60,019 bases of DNA from Lysobacterales bacterium (GCA_026988115.1 JALSLV010000037.1:1-60019); one strand, 5' to 3'. Counted from the stretch's first letter, positions 11,045-21,099 are shown. Program-made: numbers and translations. The notes: a model not told the origin generated them from the sequence alone.

Positions 11045-11078
11045 AAAAAAGAGACGCTAATACGTCTCTTTTTATTTT
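11045..11078. terminator. Bidirectional terminator between DUF4404 gene and narI
   Basis: A GAGACG (11051-11056) / CGTCTC (11063-11068) hairpin is flanked by an A-run on the left and a T-run on the right. It can end transcripts from both sides: the DUF4404 gene rightward and the nar operon leftward. Confidence 0.85.
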
Positions 11079-11122
11079 TCTAGATTTCTGCCTTCGCCCG
11101 AATGACAGTTTTGTGTTAAACC

Positions 11123-11794
11123 TTAACCACGTTTACGCACGATTTGATAACCTTTTCTAAACAAGTATTTACCTGGAGCACTCCATACGTGTACTAGCCT
11201 TGTGAATGGAAAGACTAGGAACATGGTGAGTCCAAGGAAAATATGAAGTTTGAAAATTAATGGTTCGTGAATGATAAACGCAGCAGCCCCTGGTCTAAAA
11301 GTGACGATATGTTGTGCCCAATTGGCTAACGCTATCATTGATGAACCATCCAAATGTTGCGCAGATACGGGCAAAGTGAGTAAACCCAAACATAATTGCA
11401 CAAACAACAACAACAAAATAAAGATATCAGAAAACTTTGTTGTGGCTTTGATTCTGGGGTTGGTTAATCGCCTATGAATAAGGATAACCATACCGATAAA
11501 GCAGAGTGTTCCGAAGATTCCACCCGCTGTCATTGCCATCACTTGCTTACTTTCTGCACTAATAAAATGCTCATAAACACTATGCGGTGTCAACAACCCA
11601 ACCAAATGCCCAAAGAACAACAAAATGATACCCACATGAAATAAATTTGACCCTACGCGCATGCCTTTTGTACTGAGTAATTGGCTGGATGAGGCTTTCC
11701 ATGTGTATTGATCTCTATCGTATCGAAATAAGCTTCCAAGTAAAAACACTGTGGCAGCAATGTAAGGGTATATTCCAAATAAAAATTCGTTCAT
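11123..11794 (-). CDS. narI: respiratory nitrate reductase gamma subunit NarI
   Basis: NarI is the membrane cytochrome b subunit. It oxidises quinol and passes electrons to NarH. The 223-residue protein has about five hydrophobic helices, as expected. Histidines suited to haem b ligation occur in helix 2 (NLFHVGIILLFFGHLVG) and near the C-terminus (FKLHIFLG and RLVHVWS). Length matches E. coli NarI (225). It is the last gene of the nar operon, one base after narJ. A GGAG ribosome site lies 8 bp before its ATG. The bidirectional terminator at 11045 follows. Confidence 0.95.
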   Translation of the reverse strand: MNEFLFGIYPYIAATVFLLGSLFRYDRDQYTWKASSSQLLSTKGMRVGSNLFHVGIILLFFGHLVGLLTPHSVYEHFISAESKQVMAMTAGGIFGTLCFIGMVILIHRRLTNPRIKATTKFSDIFILLLLFVQLCLGLLTLPVSAQHLDGSSMIALANWAQHIVTFRPGAAAFIIHEPLIFKLHIFLGLTMFLVFPFTRLVHVWSAPGKYLFRKGYQIVRKRG

Positions 11795-11795
11795 T

Positions 11796-12491
11796 TTATT
11801 GCTCCTGAGTTGGCTGTGAATGTGGATTAGATGAGTGAATATTCATCGCTATTTTCTGATGCAAGTAATCCTTTGATTTGAATAAGTTCTTACCAAAAGC
11901 TTCTGGCTCAATCCAATCGGCATCAACATCGGTGAAGGTTTCTTCTTTTTCTGCTGCAACGATTTTTTTAATTTCTGTGCGATTGACTTTACCATCTGCT
12001 ACTTCAATTAAAGCGGCAAAGACATGCTTATAATCAAGTTCTTTTTTTGCAAGTCTTTCGCTAATTAGCATCAATACTTTTTGTGTTTCACCCAAAAAAT
12101 GGGCGGCTACTTTGATGTTTTGAGTGGATAAAAACTCTAAAAATACAGGCAAATAATCAGGTAAATCTGAAGTCCCTACGTCCAAACCATTGGCGTTATA
12201 CATCTCCAATAAATCAATCATGGCTTGTCCTCTATCGCGTGATTCGCCATGTATGTGCTCAAACAAATGCAAAGAGTGCGATGCGCCGCGATCAAATGTC
12301 GCGACATATCGTTCTTGCAATTCGATTAAATCAGAGGATTTAATGCGTTTAATTAACTCACTTAACCCTTTAAGTTTTTGCTTTGAGAGTAATTTTTCAT
12401 CGTACAAAACCTGTTCTAACTCATCGCTGTGTTCAATCCAATCAGCTTGTGGATAGGACAATAATACACTTAATACTTTAAATGTTTTCAT
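11796..12491 (-). CDS. narJ: nitrate reductase assembly chaperone NarJ
   Basis: NarJ is a cytoplasmic TorD-like chaperone that binds apo-NarG and allows molybdenum cofactor insertion and membrane attachment. It is not part of the final enzyme. The 231-residue protein is helical and contains FEHIHGESRDRGQAM, a strongly conserved NarJ segment, and a DYLPVFLEFLS stretch. I chose the second in-frame ATG (12491), because the AGGAG site sits nine bases before it and abuts the first ATG (12500). It overlaps the end of narH slightly if the upstream ATG is used. Confidence 0.93.
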   Translation of the reverse strand: MKTFKVLSVLLSYPQADWIEHSDELEQVLYDEKLLSKQKLKGLSELIKRIKSSDLIELQERYVATFDRGASHSLHLFEHIHGESRDRGQAMIDLLEMYNANGLDVGTSDLPDYLPVFLEFLSTQNIKVAAHFLGETQKVLMLISERLAKKELDYKHVFAALIEVADGKVNRTEIKKIVAAEKEETFTDVDADWIEPEAFGKNLFKSKDYLHQKIAMNIHSSNPHSQPTQEQ

Positions 12492-12492
12492 G

Positions 12493-14085
12493 TTATTCAT
12501 CTCCTAAATCATTGAGCACATTATCGCCTTGCCCTAATACATTACCATTCATGGTATTGTTGCGTTTTTTAGTATCAAAAATATTAAGTTTAATACTTTC
12601 ACCCCCTCCTCCATGGCAACCATTACCAAAACTAAAACCACACGAGCCTTTAACTTCTGAGGCTATTTCGTTATCAAAGGGTGTTTTTCCACCATATTCA
12701 GTGTGATTAGTTGGAATAACAAAGCGGTCTTCGTAATTGGCTAACGCGATGATGCGATACATGTCTTCCATCATAAATTCATTGGCGCCATTTTCTTCCA
12801 GCATTTCCAAATCGGTTACGCCTTCTACGGTTTTCTTACGCATAAATTCACGCAGGACTATCATGCGTTTGAGGGCTTCTTCTACGGGTTTTTCTTCACC
12901 CGCTGTTAGCATATTTGCCAAGTATTTAACAGGAATACGTAATTCGTCAAATTTAGGGAACATGCCATCGGATTGAATTTCTCCTTTTTGCATCGCTGTT
13001 TTAATTGGCGATAAAGGAGGCATATACCAAACCATTGGCAAGGTACGGTACTCTGGATGCAGCGGTAACGCTACTTTCCATTCCATCGCCATTTTGTAAA
13101 CTGGTGATTCTTTAGCGGCTTCTATCCAAGACAAAGGCACTCCGTCTTTTAAGGCTTGCTTTTGAACCTCTGGATCATTTGGATCGAGGAATAAGTCAAG
13201 TTGTGCTTGGTACAAATCTTGCTCGTTTTCAACACTGGCTGCTTCGAGTATTTTATCGGCATCATATAACATCACACCAAGGTAACGAATACGCCCTACA
13301 CATGTTTCAGAACAAACCGTTGGTTCTCCTGCTTCGATACGTGGGTAACAAAATGTGCATTTTTCGCTTTTGCCTGATTCCCAATTAAAGTAAATCTTTT
13401 TGTAGGGACAACCCGATACACACATACGCCAACCGCGGCATTTGTATTGGTCGATTAGAACAATGCCGTCTTCTTCGCGTTTGTAAATTGCTCCTGATGG
13501 GCATGTTGCCACACACGATGGGTTTAGACAATGTTCGCATAAACGCGGCAAATACATCATGAATGTTTCTTCAAACTTGCCGTAAATTTCTTTCTCAATG
13601 TCTTTGAAATTGTAGTCTTTTGAGCGTTTTGAAAATTCACCTCCTAGGATTTCTTCCCAGTTTGGTCCTTTTGTGACCTTTTCCATTACCTCACCCGTAA
13701 TTGCTGAGTGTGCTCTAGCAGTTGGTGGCGTTGGCAATTCTGGTGCATTTTGCAAATGTGCATAATCAAAGGTGAATGGCTCATAATAGTCATCAATTTC
13801 GGGCAAATCAGGGTTGGCAAATATTTTGCTTAATAATTTTAACTTGCCACCCATTTTGGGAATGAGTTTTCCACTTTTAGTGCGTTGCCAACCACCATTC
13901 CAGCGGGCTTGATTTTCCCAATCATCGGGAAAACCGATTCCTGGTTTGGATTCGACATTGTTAAACCAGGCGTATTCAACCCCTTCACGAGAAGTCCAAA
14001 CGTTCTTACACGTCACTGAACAGGTATGGCAACCAATGCATTTATCTAAGTTGAGGACTTTGCCTATTTGCGCTCTAATCTTCAT
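12493..14085 (-). CDS. narH: respiratory nitrate reductase beta subunit NarH
   Basis: NarH is the cytoplasmic-side electron-transfer subunit with one [3Fe-4S] and three [4Fe-4S] clusters. The 530-residue protein shows the four cysteine groups: CIGCHTCSVTC near residue 16, CEHCLNPSCVATCPSG near 184, CRGWRMCVSGCP near 217 (Trp replaces the second cysteine, the hallmark of the [3Fe-4S] site), and CTFCYPR plus a later CVGR. The ATG follows a strong AGGAGGT-like site and overlaps the narG stop by four bases, so the two are translationally coupled. Confidence 0.96.
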   Translation of the reverse strand: MKIRAQIGKVLNLDKCIGCHTCSVTCKNVWTSREGVEYAWFNNVESKPGIGFPDDWENQARWNGGWQRTKSGKLIPKMGGKLKLLSKIFANPDLPEIDDYYEPFTFDYAHLQNAPELPTPPTARAHSAITGEVMEKVTKGPNWEEILGGEFSKRSKDYNFKDIEKEIYGKFEETFMMYLPRLCEHCLNPSCVATCPSGAIYKREEDGIVLIDQYKCRGWRMCVSGCPYKKIYFNWESGKSEKCTFCYPRIEAGEPTVCSETCVGRIRYLGVMLYDADKILEAASVENEQDLYQAQLDLFLDPNDPEVQKQALKDGVPLSWIEAAKESPVYKMAMEWKVALPLHPEYRTLPMVWYMPPLSPIKTAMQKGEIQSDGMFPKFDELRIPVKYLANMLTAGEEKPVEEALKRMIVLREFMRKKTVEGVTDLEMLEENGANEFMMEDMYRIIALANYEDRFVIPTNHTEYGGKTPFDNEIASEVKGSCGFSFGNGCHGGGGESIKLNIFDTKKRNNTMNGNVLGQGDNVLNDLGDE

Positions 14086-17000
14086 GATGCACCTCCGATT
14101 CGTGTATTTTCTGGCTCTGATTCATTTTTCCAGTCTATTTTGTTCATTTTTCTGACCACAACAAACTCATCACGGTTTGAACCAACGGTTCCATAATAGT
14201 TAAATCCATAAGACAATTGTGCATAACCACCAACCATATGAGTTGGTTTTATCACAGCTCGTGTTACTGAGTTATGGATACCTCCACGGAAACCAGAGGT
14301 TTCAGTTGTGGGTGTATTGATAATTTTCTCTTGAGCATGGTACATCATGGTCATGCCCTCAGGTACGCGTTGTGAAACGACAGCACGAGCTGCAATTGTG
14401 CCATTGACGTTATACAATTCAAGCCAATCATTATCAACGACATCCATCTTCTGAGCATCAATTTCTGAAATCCAAACAATTGGACCACCACGTGAGAGGG
14501 TCAACATCAATAGATTTTCTGAATACGTTGAGTGAATTCCCCACTTTTGGTGTGGTGTAATAAAGTTAAGTGCAATTTCTTTATTACCGTTTGGTTTATG
14601 CCCTTTAATTGGCTCAACTGTCTTGGTATTAACAGGTGGCTTGTAGACACATAAACTTTCGCCAAAATCACGCAACCATTTGTGGTCTTGGTAAAAATGT
14701 TGCCTTCCTGTCAAGGTTCTCCACGGAATCAATTCATGCACATTGGTGTAACACGCATTATAACTGACGTGTTCATCCTCAAGTCCAGACCATGTTGGAG
14801 AAGATATAATCTTACGTGGTTGAGCTTGAATGTCATGGAAACGAATCTTTTCATCTTCTTTTGGCTTAGCTAAATGCGTGTGGTCACGTCCAGTAAATTT
14901 ACCTAGAGCCTCCCAGGCTTTAACTGCCACTTGACCATTAGTCTCTGGAGCCAATGACATAATCACTTCCGTTGCATTAATATCCGTCTCAATTTGAGGT
15001 TGATCCTTAGAAACCCCCTCCTCTCGCACTTTTCTATTTAAGCTACGAAGCATTTCTACTTCTTTATCCGTATTCCAAGAAATACCCTTGCCGCCATTAC
15101 CGAGTTTTTCTAGTAATGGACCAACAGAGGTAAATTTCTTGTACGTATTTGGGTAATCGCGTTCAACTTCAATCAAAGATGGCATGGTTTGACCGGGGAT
15201 TGGATCACAATCGCCGTTATACCATTCCTTGACTTCTGTTGCTTGTGCTAATTCGCCTGGAGTATCGTGTTGCATTGGCAGTGTTACGATGTCTTTTTCA
15301 ACACCTAAGTGCCCAACACAAACTTCTGAAAATTTCTTGGCTAATCCTTTAAAGATTGCCCAATCAGATTTTGATTCCCAAGCAGGATCAACCGCTTTAC
15401 TTAATGGATGAATAAATGGATGCATATCTGAGGTATTCAAATCATTCTTTTCATACCATGTTGCTGTTGGCAGAACAATATCAGAATACAAACAGGTTGT
15501 TGACATACGGAAGTCTAAAGTGACGACTAAATCAAGCTTACCTTCGACTGAATCTTCGTGCCATTTAACTTCTGTTGGTAAGTCTTTGCCTAATTTTCCA
15601 ATATCATCACCCATCACTGCATTTTGTGTACCTAGTAAATGCTTAAGCATATACTCATGCCCTTTACCTGATGAACCCAAAATATTAGAACGCCAGATAA
15701 ACATGTTACGTGGGAAGTTTTTAGGGTCATCTGGGTCTTGACAAGAAAACTCTAAATCTTTCGACTTTAATTGACTCACGACATAATCGGCAGATGACAT
15801 ACCCGCTTCTTTAGCACGTTTGGTTAATTCCAGTGGATTTTCCTTCAACTGAGGAGCCGATGGTAACCAACCCATTTTTTCAGAGCGGACATTGCAATCA
15901 ATTAGTGAATATTGACTCCAATCTTTTTTATCAGCTAAGGGTGAAATTAATTCATCGACTTCTAATTTTTCATAACGCCATTGATTGGCATGATTGTAAA
16001 AAAATGATGTGCCATTCATGTGGCGAGGTGGTCTGTGCCAATCGGTGGCAAATGCCAAAGGAAGCCAGCCTGTTTGCGGACGTAGTTTTTCTTGTCCAAC
16101 ATAATGCGCCCAACCACCGCCTGATTTACCAACACAACCACACATCATTAACATGTTCATAATGCCACGGTAGTTCATATCCATGTGATACCAGTGATTC
16201 ATTGCTGCTCCGATAATAACCATGGAACGTCCACGTGTTTTGTCAGCATTTTCGGCAAATTCTTTAGCAATTCTAATAACTGTATTGGCATCAACTCCAG
16301 TGATTTGCTCTTGCCAACCCGGTGTGTAGGGTTGATCATCTTTATAATCTTTAGCACAATTTTCATCACCAAAACCTCTATCAACGCCATAATTTGCCAT
16401 CATTAAGTCAAAAACTGTTGCAACGTATTTGCTGCCATCTTTGGTTTCTATTTTCTTAACTGGTATTTTATGTTTTATAACGTCTTCATGATTTGTGTGT
16501 TGAAAAATTTCTTGATCATGTTGTTTGTTGGCAAAATAAGGAAATGACACTTCAACCACTTTATCGTGGTTATCAATCAATGTTTTTACAGGCCAGATTT
16601 CTGAGCCATTAGTGTTGTCTTTAGTTTCTAAATTCCATTTACCAAGCTCACCTTCTTTTCGGTCTTCCCAGCGAGAACCAATGGTTCCATTTGGTACAAC
16701 AAGGTTATTGGTGTTTTCATCAATTAAGACTGATTTCCATTCTGCTTTATCTTGAGAAGCCAAATCTTTAATGTCACTTGCACGTAACGTGCGTGTAGCA
16801 ACTAATCCGGTCTCGTGTTCATCCAAACAAATCAAGAAAGGCATATCTGTGTATGTGCGGCAATAATCATCAAAGTATTGGCTGACATTATCACGGTGAT
16901 GTTCAGTTAAAATAACATGTCCCATTGCCATAGCCAATGCTGCATCAGTTCCTTGTCGTGCTGGTAACCATTCATCAGTTAATTTTGCTACTTCTGAATA

Positions 17001-17855
17001 ATCTGGTGTGACAGAAACTGTTTTTGTGCCTTTGTAACGCGTTTCGGTAAAAAAGTGAGCATCAGGTGTACGTGTTTGAGGAACATTAGAACCCCAAGCA
17101 ATAATATAAGAAGAATTATACCAATCCGCACTTTCAGGAACATCAGTTTGCTCGCCCCATGTTTGTGGAGATGATGGTGGTAAATCACAATACCAATCAT
17201 AAAAACTTAAACACGTTGCTCCTATTAAAGACAAATAACGAGACCCTGCCGCATAAGAAACCATACTCATGGCTGGAATTGGGGAAAATCCAACGACTCT
17301 ATCTGGGCCATATTCTTTAATGGTATGAACATTTGATGCAGTAATAATTTCATTAACTTCATCCCAATCAGCGCGAACAAAACCACCAAGACCACGAATC
17401 TGCTTGTAAGAATTCGTGTCTTCTTTATTATCCATGATAGATTTCCAAGCCACAACGGGATCAGAATGTTTGGCTTTTGCCGCACGCCATAAGCGCATCA
17501 AGCGACCACGAATCATTGGGTATTTTAGACGCGTCGCCGAATACAAATACCATGAATAACTCGCGCCACGTGGACAACCTCGGGGCTCATGATTAGGCAA
17601 ATCATCACGCGTACGTGGATAATTGGTTTGCTGCGTTTCCCACGTAACCAATCCCCGTTTAACGTAGATTTTCCAGGAGCACGAACCCGTGCAATTCACA
17701 CCGTGAGTTGAACGCACTATTTTATCATGCGACCAACGATTTCGATAAGCCCGTTCCCAACCGCGGTCTTCATCGGTTGTAATACCATGACCCTCTGCAA
17801 ACGTTTCTGGACTTTTCTTAGTTAAATAAGTTAGCCTGTCTAAAAATTGACTCAT
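14082..17855 (-). CDS. narG: respiratory nitrate reductase alpha subunit NarG
   Basis: NarG is the catalytic subunit. It reduces nitrate to nitrite at a bis-MGD molybdenum centre on the cytoplasmic face. The 1257-residue length is typical (E. coli 1247). The N-terminal [4Fe-4S] (FS0) ligands are His51, Cys55, Cys59 and Cys94, one residue off the E. coli numbering. The aspartate in SFYDWYCDLP is the expected molybdenum ligand. There is no twin-arginine signal, as is normal for membrane-bound cytoplasmic Nar. The moeA and mobA genes needed for its cofactor lie about 4.8 kb away in the divergent operon. Confidence 0.97.
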   Translation of the reverse strand: MSQFLDRLTYLTKKSPETFAEGHGITTDEDRGWERAYRNRWSHDKIVRSTHGVNCTGSCSWKIYVKRGLVTWETQQTNYPRTRDDLPNHEPRGCPRGASYSWYLYSATRLKYPMIRGRLMRLWRAAKAKHSDPVVAWKSIMDNKEDTNSYKQIRGLGGFVRADWDEVNEIITASNVHTIKEYGPDRVVGFSPIPAMSMVSYAAGSRYLSLIGATCLSFYDWYCDLPPSSPQTWGEQTDVPESADWYNSSYIIAWGSNVPQTRTPDAHFFTETRYKGTKTVSVTPDYSEVAKLTDEWLPARQGTDAALAMAMGHVILTEHHRDNVSQYFDDYCRTYTDMPFLICLDEHETGLVATRTLRASDIKDLASQDKAEWKSVLIDENTNNLVVPNGTIGSRWEDRKEGELGKWNLETKDNTNGSEIWPVKTLIDNHDKVVEVSFPYFANKQHDQEIFQHTNHEDVIKHKIPVKKIETKDGSKYVATVFDLMMANYGVDRGFGDENCAKDYKDDQPYTPGWQEQITGVDANTVIRIAKEFAENADKTRGRSMVIIGAAMNHWYHMDMNYRGIMNMLMMCGCVGKSGGGWAHYVGQEKLRPQTGWLPLAFATDWHRPPRHMNGTSFFYNHANQWRYEKLEVDELISPLADKKDWSQYSLIDCNVRSEKMGWLPSAPQLKENPLELTKRAKEAGMSSADYVVSQLKSKDLEFSCQDPDDPKNFPRNMFIWRSNILGSSGKGHEYMLKHLLGTQNAVMGDDIGKLGKDLPTEVKWHEDSVEGKLDLVVTLDFRMSTTCLYSDIVLPTATWYEKNDLNTSDMHPFIHPLSKAVDPAWESKSDWAIFKGLAKKFSEVCVGHLGVEKDIVTLPMQHDTPGELAQATEVKEWYNGDCDPIPGQTMPSLIEVERDYPNTYKKFTSVGPLLEKLGNGGKGISWNTDKEVEMLRSLNRKVREEGVSKDQPQIETDINATEVIMSLAPETNGQVAVKAWEALGKFTGRDHTHLAKPKEDEKIRFHDIQAQPRKIISSPTWSGLEDEHVSYNACYTNVHELIPWRTLTGRQHFYQDHKWLRDFGESLCVYKPPVNTKTVEPIKGHKPNGNKEIALNFITPHQKWGIHSTYSENLLMLTLSRGGPIVWISEIDAQKMDVVDNDWLELYNVNGTIAARAVVSQRVPEGMTMMYHAQEKIINTPTTETSGFRGGIHNSVTRAVIKPTHMVGGYAQLSYGFNYYGTVGSNRDEFVVVRKMNKIDWKNESEPENTRIGGAS

Positions 17856-17880
17856 TGTTATAAACCTCTAAAGTTTTATT

Positions 17881-17950
17881 GTAAGGTGGGTTTACCCACC
17901 ATTTTATATCAACATAATTGAATAATTATTGGTGGGTAAACCCACCTTAC
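17881..17950. repeat. GTAAGGTGGG palindromic element between narK2 and narG
   Basis: A 70-bp element with inverted ends: GTAAGGTGGGTTTACCCACC at the left and GGTGGGTAAACCCACCTTAC at the right. It belongs with the elements at 2387, 3692 and 34734. It fills most of the gap between narK2 and narG, within what should be one transcript, and could affect mRNA processing there. Confidence 0.8.
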
Positions 17951-17961
17951 GGTATTTTTAT

Positions 17962-19557
17962 CTATGGATTGTGGAACTCAGCCCCTTTTCTCATGTAAAA
18001 CCACCAGTTCAACACCAAACAAACAGCATAGAATATAGCAAAACCATATAAAGCATATTGTGGAGTAGTGGCTTTAATTTGTTCGCCCAAAATCTTAGGA
18101 ATTAAGAATGCGCCATAAGCTGCTATGGCTGAAGTCCAACCTAATACGGGTCCTGCTTGTTCTTTATCAAATATAGTCGCTATGGTTTTAAAAGTAGAGC
18201 CATTACCGATACCAGTAGCGGTAAACAATACCAAAAATAGAATTAGAAAGGGAACAAAATAATCTTGTGGTGTCGCACTGGCATAAGCAAGTTGCATGTA
18301 ATAAGCCACACCAAGAGCTGAACCAATCATGACAATTGAAACCCATTGAGTCACACGAGCACCACCGACTTTGTCAGCAATCATACCACCTACAGGTCGA
18401 ATTAATGCCCCGATAAACGGTCCAGTCCATGCATACATCAAGGCACTTGGTCCATCAGGATTAGCAATATTATGCGTCATAACACCATCAACAATAACGT
18501 GTTTAAACCCAAAGATAACTTTAATAGCCAAACCAAATCCGGCTGCATAACCAATAAAAGAACCAAAAGTCATGGTATAAATAATCGTCATGACCCAGGT
18601 GTGTTTATTTTTAAATATTTGGTATTGGCGGGTTAAATTTTGACCTATAGCACCAGGAATGAGTTTTAATAAAACAACAGTCATGATAATAACAATAGGT
18701 AAGACAATAAATTTATCCAAGTGTTGAACAAGCAACAACCACAAGCCAAATGTAGCAGTCAATAAACCAATAGCTAGCATAAATAAGATTTTGGCAAATG
18801 CCACAAATGGCGAACCAACATTGGGTGAAACATGCTCATCAGCAATATTGTTCATGCCAAACCAGGTAGCAAAAGCCAACGGCACCAACCAAAGCATCCA
18901 CACAAAACCCGCATTTTGAATCCAGGTTTGTGTTCCTGCAGGGATTTTACCAATTAAGGTTCCTGATGTACTTTGTAATGCGAGCGAATCTCCACCCATA
19001 GAACCGAATAAAGCAATCGTCATCACCAATGGTACCAAAATTTGCATGGTTGTAACGCCAAAATTACCAAGACCTGCATTCATACCTAATGAATAACCTT
19101 GAACTTTTTTAGGGTAAAAATAGGAAATATTACTCATGGATGAGGCAAAATTACCGCCACCGATACCCGATAACAATGCCCATAATTGAAACTGCCATAA
19201 AGGTGTTTCAGGATTTTGCAAGGCAAAACCCGCACCCAATGCCGGAATCATCAATAAAGCGGTTGTTAGAAATATTGTATTTCTACCTCCAGCTATGCGT
19301 ATAAAGAATGTTGAAGGAATTCTTAATGTTGCTCCGGATAAACCTGCAATTGCCATCAAAGTGAATAATTCTGATTTTTCAAAGGCAAAACCCAAGTTCA
19401 TCATTTGTACGGTGATAATTCCCCAGTATAACCATACGGCAAAACCCACTAATAAAGCAGGAATAGAAATCCACAGATTTCTAGTGGCAATTTTTTTGCC
19501 ATAGGAATTCCATTGCTGCTCGTCTTCTGGATTCCAGTTTGTTAAGTCTTTAGCCAT
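17962..19557 (-). CDS. narK: nitrate/nitrite transporter, NarK2 type (MFS, NNP family)
   Basis: A membrane protein of 531 residues with about 12-14 hydrophobic helices. It is an NNP-family MFS transporter of the longer NarK2 kind, usually a nitrate/nitrite antiporter. Family signatures are visible: the GIGGGNFASSMSNISYFYP segment, a repeat of the nitrate signature, around residue 150, and GNGSTFKTIATIF in the second half. I chose the ATG at 19557, behind AGAGGAG. The upstream in-frame ATG at 19593 lies inside a hairpin. Paired with narK1, it supplies nitrate to the cytoplasmic NarG site and exports nitrite. Confidence 0.9.
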   Translation of the reverse strand: MAKDLTNWNPEDEQQWNSYGKKIATRNLWISIPALLVGFAVWLYWGIITVQMMNLGFAFEKSELFTLMAIAGLSGATLRIPSTFFIRIAGGRNTIFLTTALLMIPALGAGFALQNPETPLWQFQLWALLSGIGGGNFASSMSNISYFYPKKVQGYSLGMNAGLGNFGVTTMQILVPLVMTIALFGSMGGDSLALQSTSGTLIGKIPAGTQTWIQNAGFVWMLWLVPLAFATWFGMNNIADEHVSPNVGSPFVAFAKILFMLAIGLLTATFGLWLLLVQHLDKFIVLPIVIIMTVVLLKLIPGAIGQNLTRQYQIFKNKHTWVMTIIYTMTFGSFIGYAAGFGLAIKVIFGFKHVIVDGVMTHNIANPDGPSALMYAWTGPFIGALIRPVGGMIADKVGGARVTQWVSIVMIGSALGVAYYMQLAYASATPQDYFVPFLILFLVLFTATGIGNGSTFKTIATIFDKEQAGPVLGWTSAIAAYGAFLIPKILGEQIKATTPQYALYGFAIFYAVCLVLNWWFYMRKGAEFHNP

Positions 19558-19587
19558 AATATATATGCTCCTCTTAAATAATGATAA

Positions 19588-19615
19588 AGCCATCGCCTCT
19601 GGTGAGGCAATGGCT
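19588..19615 (-). terminator. Hairpin between narK1 and narK2
   Basis: AGCCATCGCCTC pairs with GAGGCAATGGCT across a four-base loop, with one mismatch. Read in the direction of transcription it is followed by a T-rich stretch. It may be a partial terminator, or an mRNA-stabilising hairpin that sets the narK1 to narK2 ratio. Confidence 0.5.
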
Positions 19616-19622
19616 GATTTTT

Positions 19623-20924
19623 TTAATTAATTTGATCTAGTTCTGGTAGATGCTGTGCATTGCGTAATTCTGGGTGCGCTCTTCTCTCTGCTCGTCTAAT
19701 GGCAAAGTGCATCCAAATCAATGAAACTGCAATAATCACTGACAACAACATAAAGCAACTAGTCCATACACCTATGTGGTCATTCATAATGCCAAAGGTA
19801 ATGGGTAAGATGAAACCACCTAAACCACCAATCAATCCAACAATACCACCCACAGAACCAACGTTCTCAGGAAAGTAATGAGGAATATGCTTGTACACTG
19901 CGGCTTTACCTAATGACATAAAGAAACCTAAAATTATTGTCATGGTGACGAACAACCATAATGGAATAGTAATATTAAAAGCTATAGGTCCTTCAATGCC
20001 CTTTACCACGTAATCTGTTGATGGGTAAGACATGATAATTGTGCAAATCAAAGTCACTGTAAATGTCCAATACATGATTGTGCGTGCACCAAACTTATCA
20101 GATAACCAACCACCGAGTGCTCTAAATATAGCTCCAGGCAAGGCATAAGCTGCTGCCAACATACCAGCCGTAGCTAATGGCAGATGATAAGCTCCAACAT
20201 AGTAACGTGGTAACCATAAGGCTAATGCCACATAACCACCGAAAACAAAGAAATAATACAAAGCAAAACGCCAGACAATCAAATGTTTAAGTGGCTTAAT
20301 TTGTTCCATAAATGGTCGTGCCTTACCTCTTTCTCCAGTATGGGCTGGATCTGTTTTACTGAATAAAAAGAATAAAACAGCGGTAATGGCTAACACAGAT
20401 GCGTAAACCAACACAACTTTTCGCCATTCTCCACCCATTGCAACAAGCAATATAGGTGCCCCAAAGTTAGTTACCGCAGCACCAACATTACCAGCTCCAA
20501 ATATACCAAGAGCGGTGCCTTGTTTATGGTCAGGATACCAAGAAGAAACATAGGCAATACCAACAGCAAAAGAACCACCAGCCAAACCAAGACCTAATGC
20601 ACCAACTAAGTACATTCCATAACTGTGGGCATAGGTTAAAAAGAAAGCAGCTAATGCTGATGTCAACATTTGTAGTGTATAAACAATACGACCACCGTAT
20701 TGATCCGTCCATATACCTAAAAATATTCGACTCAATGAACCCGTTAGAATTGGTGTAGCGACCAAAAGACCAAATTGAGTATCACTTAATCCCAATTCTC
20801 CTTTAATTTTGATACCAATAATGGAAAAGATTGTCCACACAGCAAAACAAACAGTAAATGCCAATGTGCTTAATGTCAGCGCCTTAGTTTGTTCACTCTT
20901 GGGCACATTTTCTAAATTTTTCAT
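19623..20924 (-). CDS. narK: nitrate transporter, NarK1 type (MFS, NNP family)
   Basis: The 433-residue protein is a 12-helix MFS transporter of the NarK1 class, usually nitrate/proton symporters. Visible signatures are GLAGGSFAVGIAYVSSWYP in the first half and GGIVGLIGGLGGFILPI in the second, plus the ALGIFGAGNVGAA loop. It is the first gene of the leftward nar transcript. An AGAGG site precedes the ATG. Upstream are an FNR/DNR-type box and a matching -10. The narK1-narK2-narGHJI order is also seen in pseudomonads. Confidence 0.92.
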   Translation of the reverse strand: MKNLENVPKSEQTKALTLSTLAFTVCFAVWTIFSIIGIKIKGELGLSDTQFGLLVATPILTGSLSRIFLGIWTDQYGGRIVYTLQMLTSALAAFFLTYAHSYGMYLVGALGLGLAGGSFAVGIAYVSSWYPDHKQGTALGIFGAGNVGAAVTNFGAPILLVAMGGEWRKVVLVYASVLAITAVLFFLFSKTDPAHTGERGKARPFMEQIKPLKHLIVWRFALYYFFVFGGYVALALWLPRYYVGAYHLPLATAGMLAAAYALPGAIFRALGGWLSDKFGARTIMYWTFTVTLICTIIMSYPSTDYVVKGIEGPIAFNITIPLWLFVTMTIILGFFMSLGKAAVYKHIPHYFPENVGSVGGIVGLIGGLGGFILPITFGIMNDHIGVWTSCFMLLSVIIAVSLIWMHFAIRRAERRAHPELRNAQHLPELDQIN

Positions 20925-20965
20925 GATTACCTCTGCAAAATATACAAATAGAAATTTATGAGAGT

Positions 20966-21008
20966 ATTTTAGGAATTGCTTAATGAAGTCACTTGATTGA
21001 AATCAAGT
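20966..21008 (-). promoter_or_regulatory. FNR/DNR-type box and -10 element of the narK1K2GHJI operon
   Basis: TTGATTGAAATCAA at 20993-21006 is a perfect match to TTGAT-N4-ATCAA, and the symmetry extends to ACTTGAT...ATCAAGT. On the minus strand, TAAAAT (20971-20966) lies about 30 bp downstream of the box centre. That spacing puts the box near -41.5, as in class II FNR-activated promoters. The box sits between the nar operon and the divergent NIT-CRP regulator gene, so either that protein or a separate FNR could bind it. Confidence 0.85.
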
Positions 21009-21099
21009 ATTGACATTTATTGATTAAATTTCATCTCATTACAACAAATAGTGTTGGTTATCGGTAAAATAGCATTAATCAAATAATTTCTAATAATTA

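Noticed and set aside
19558-19593. Earlier ATG for the NarK2-type transporter
   Set aside because: The ATG lies inside the 19588-19615 hairpin, and the later ATG has a clear AGAGGAG site.
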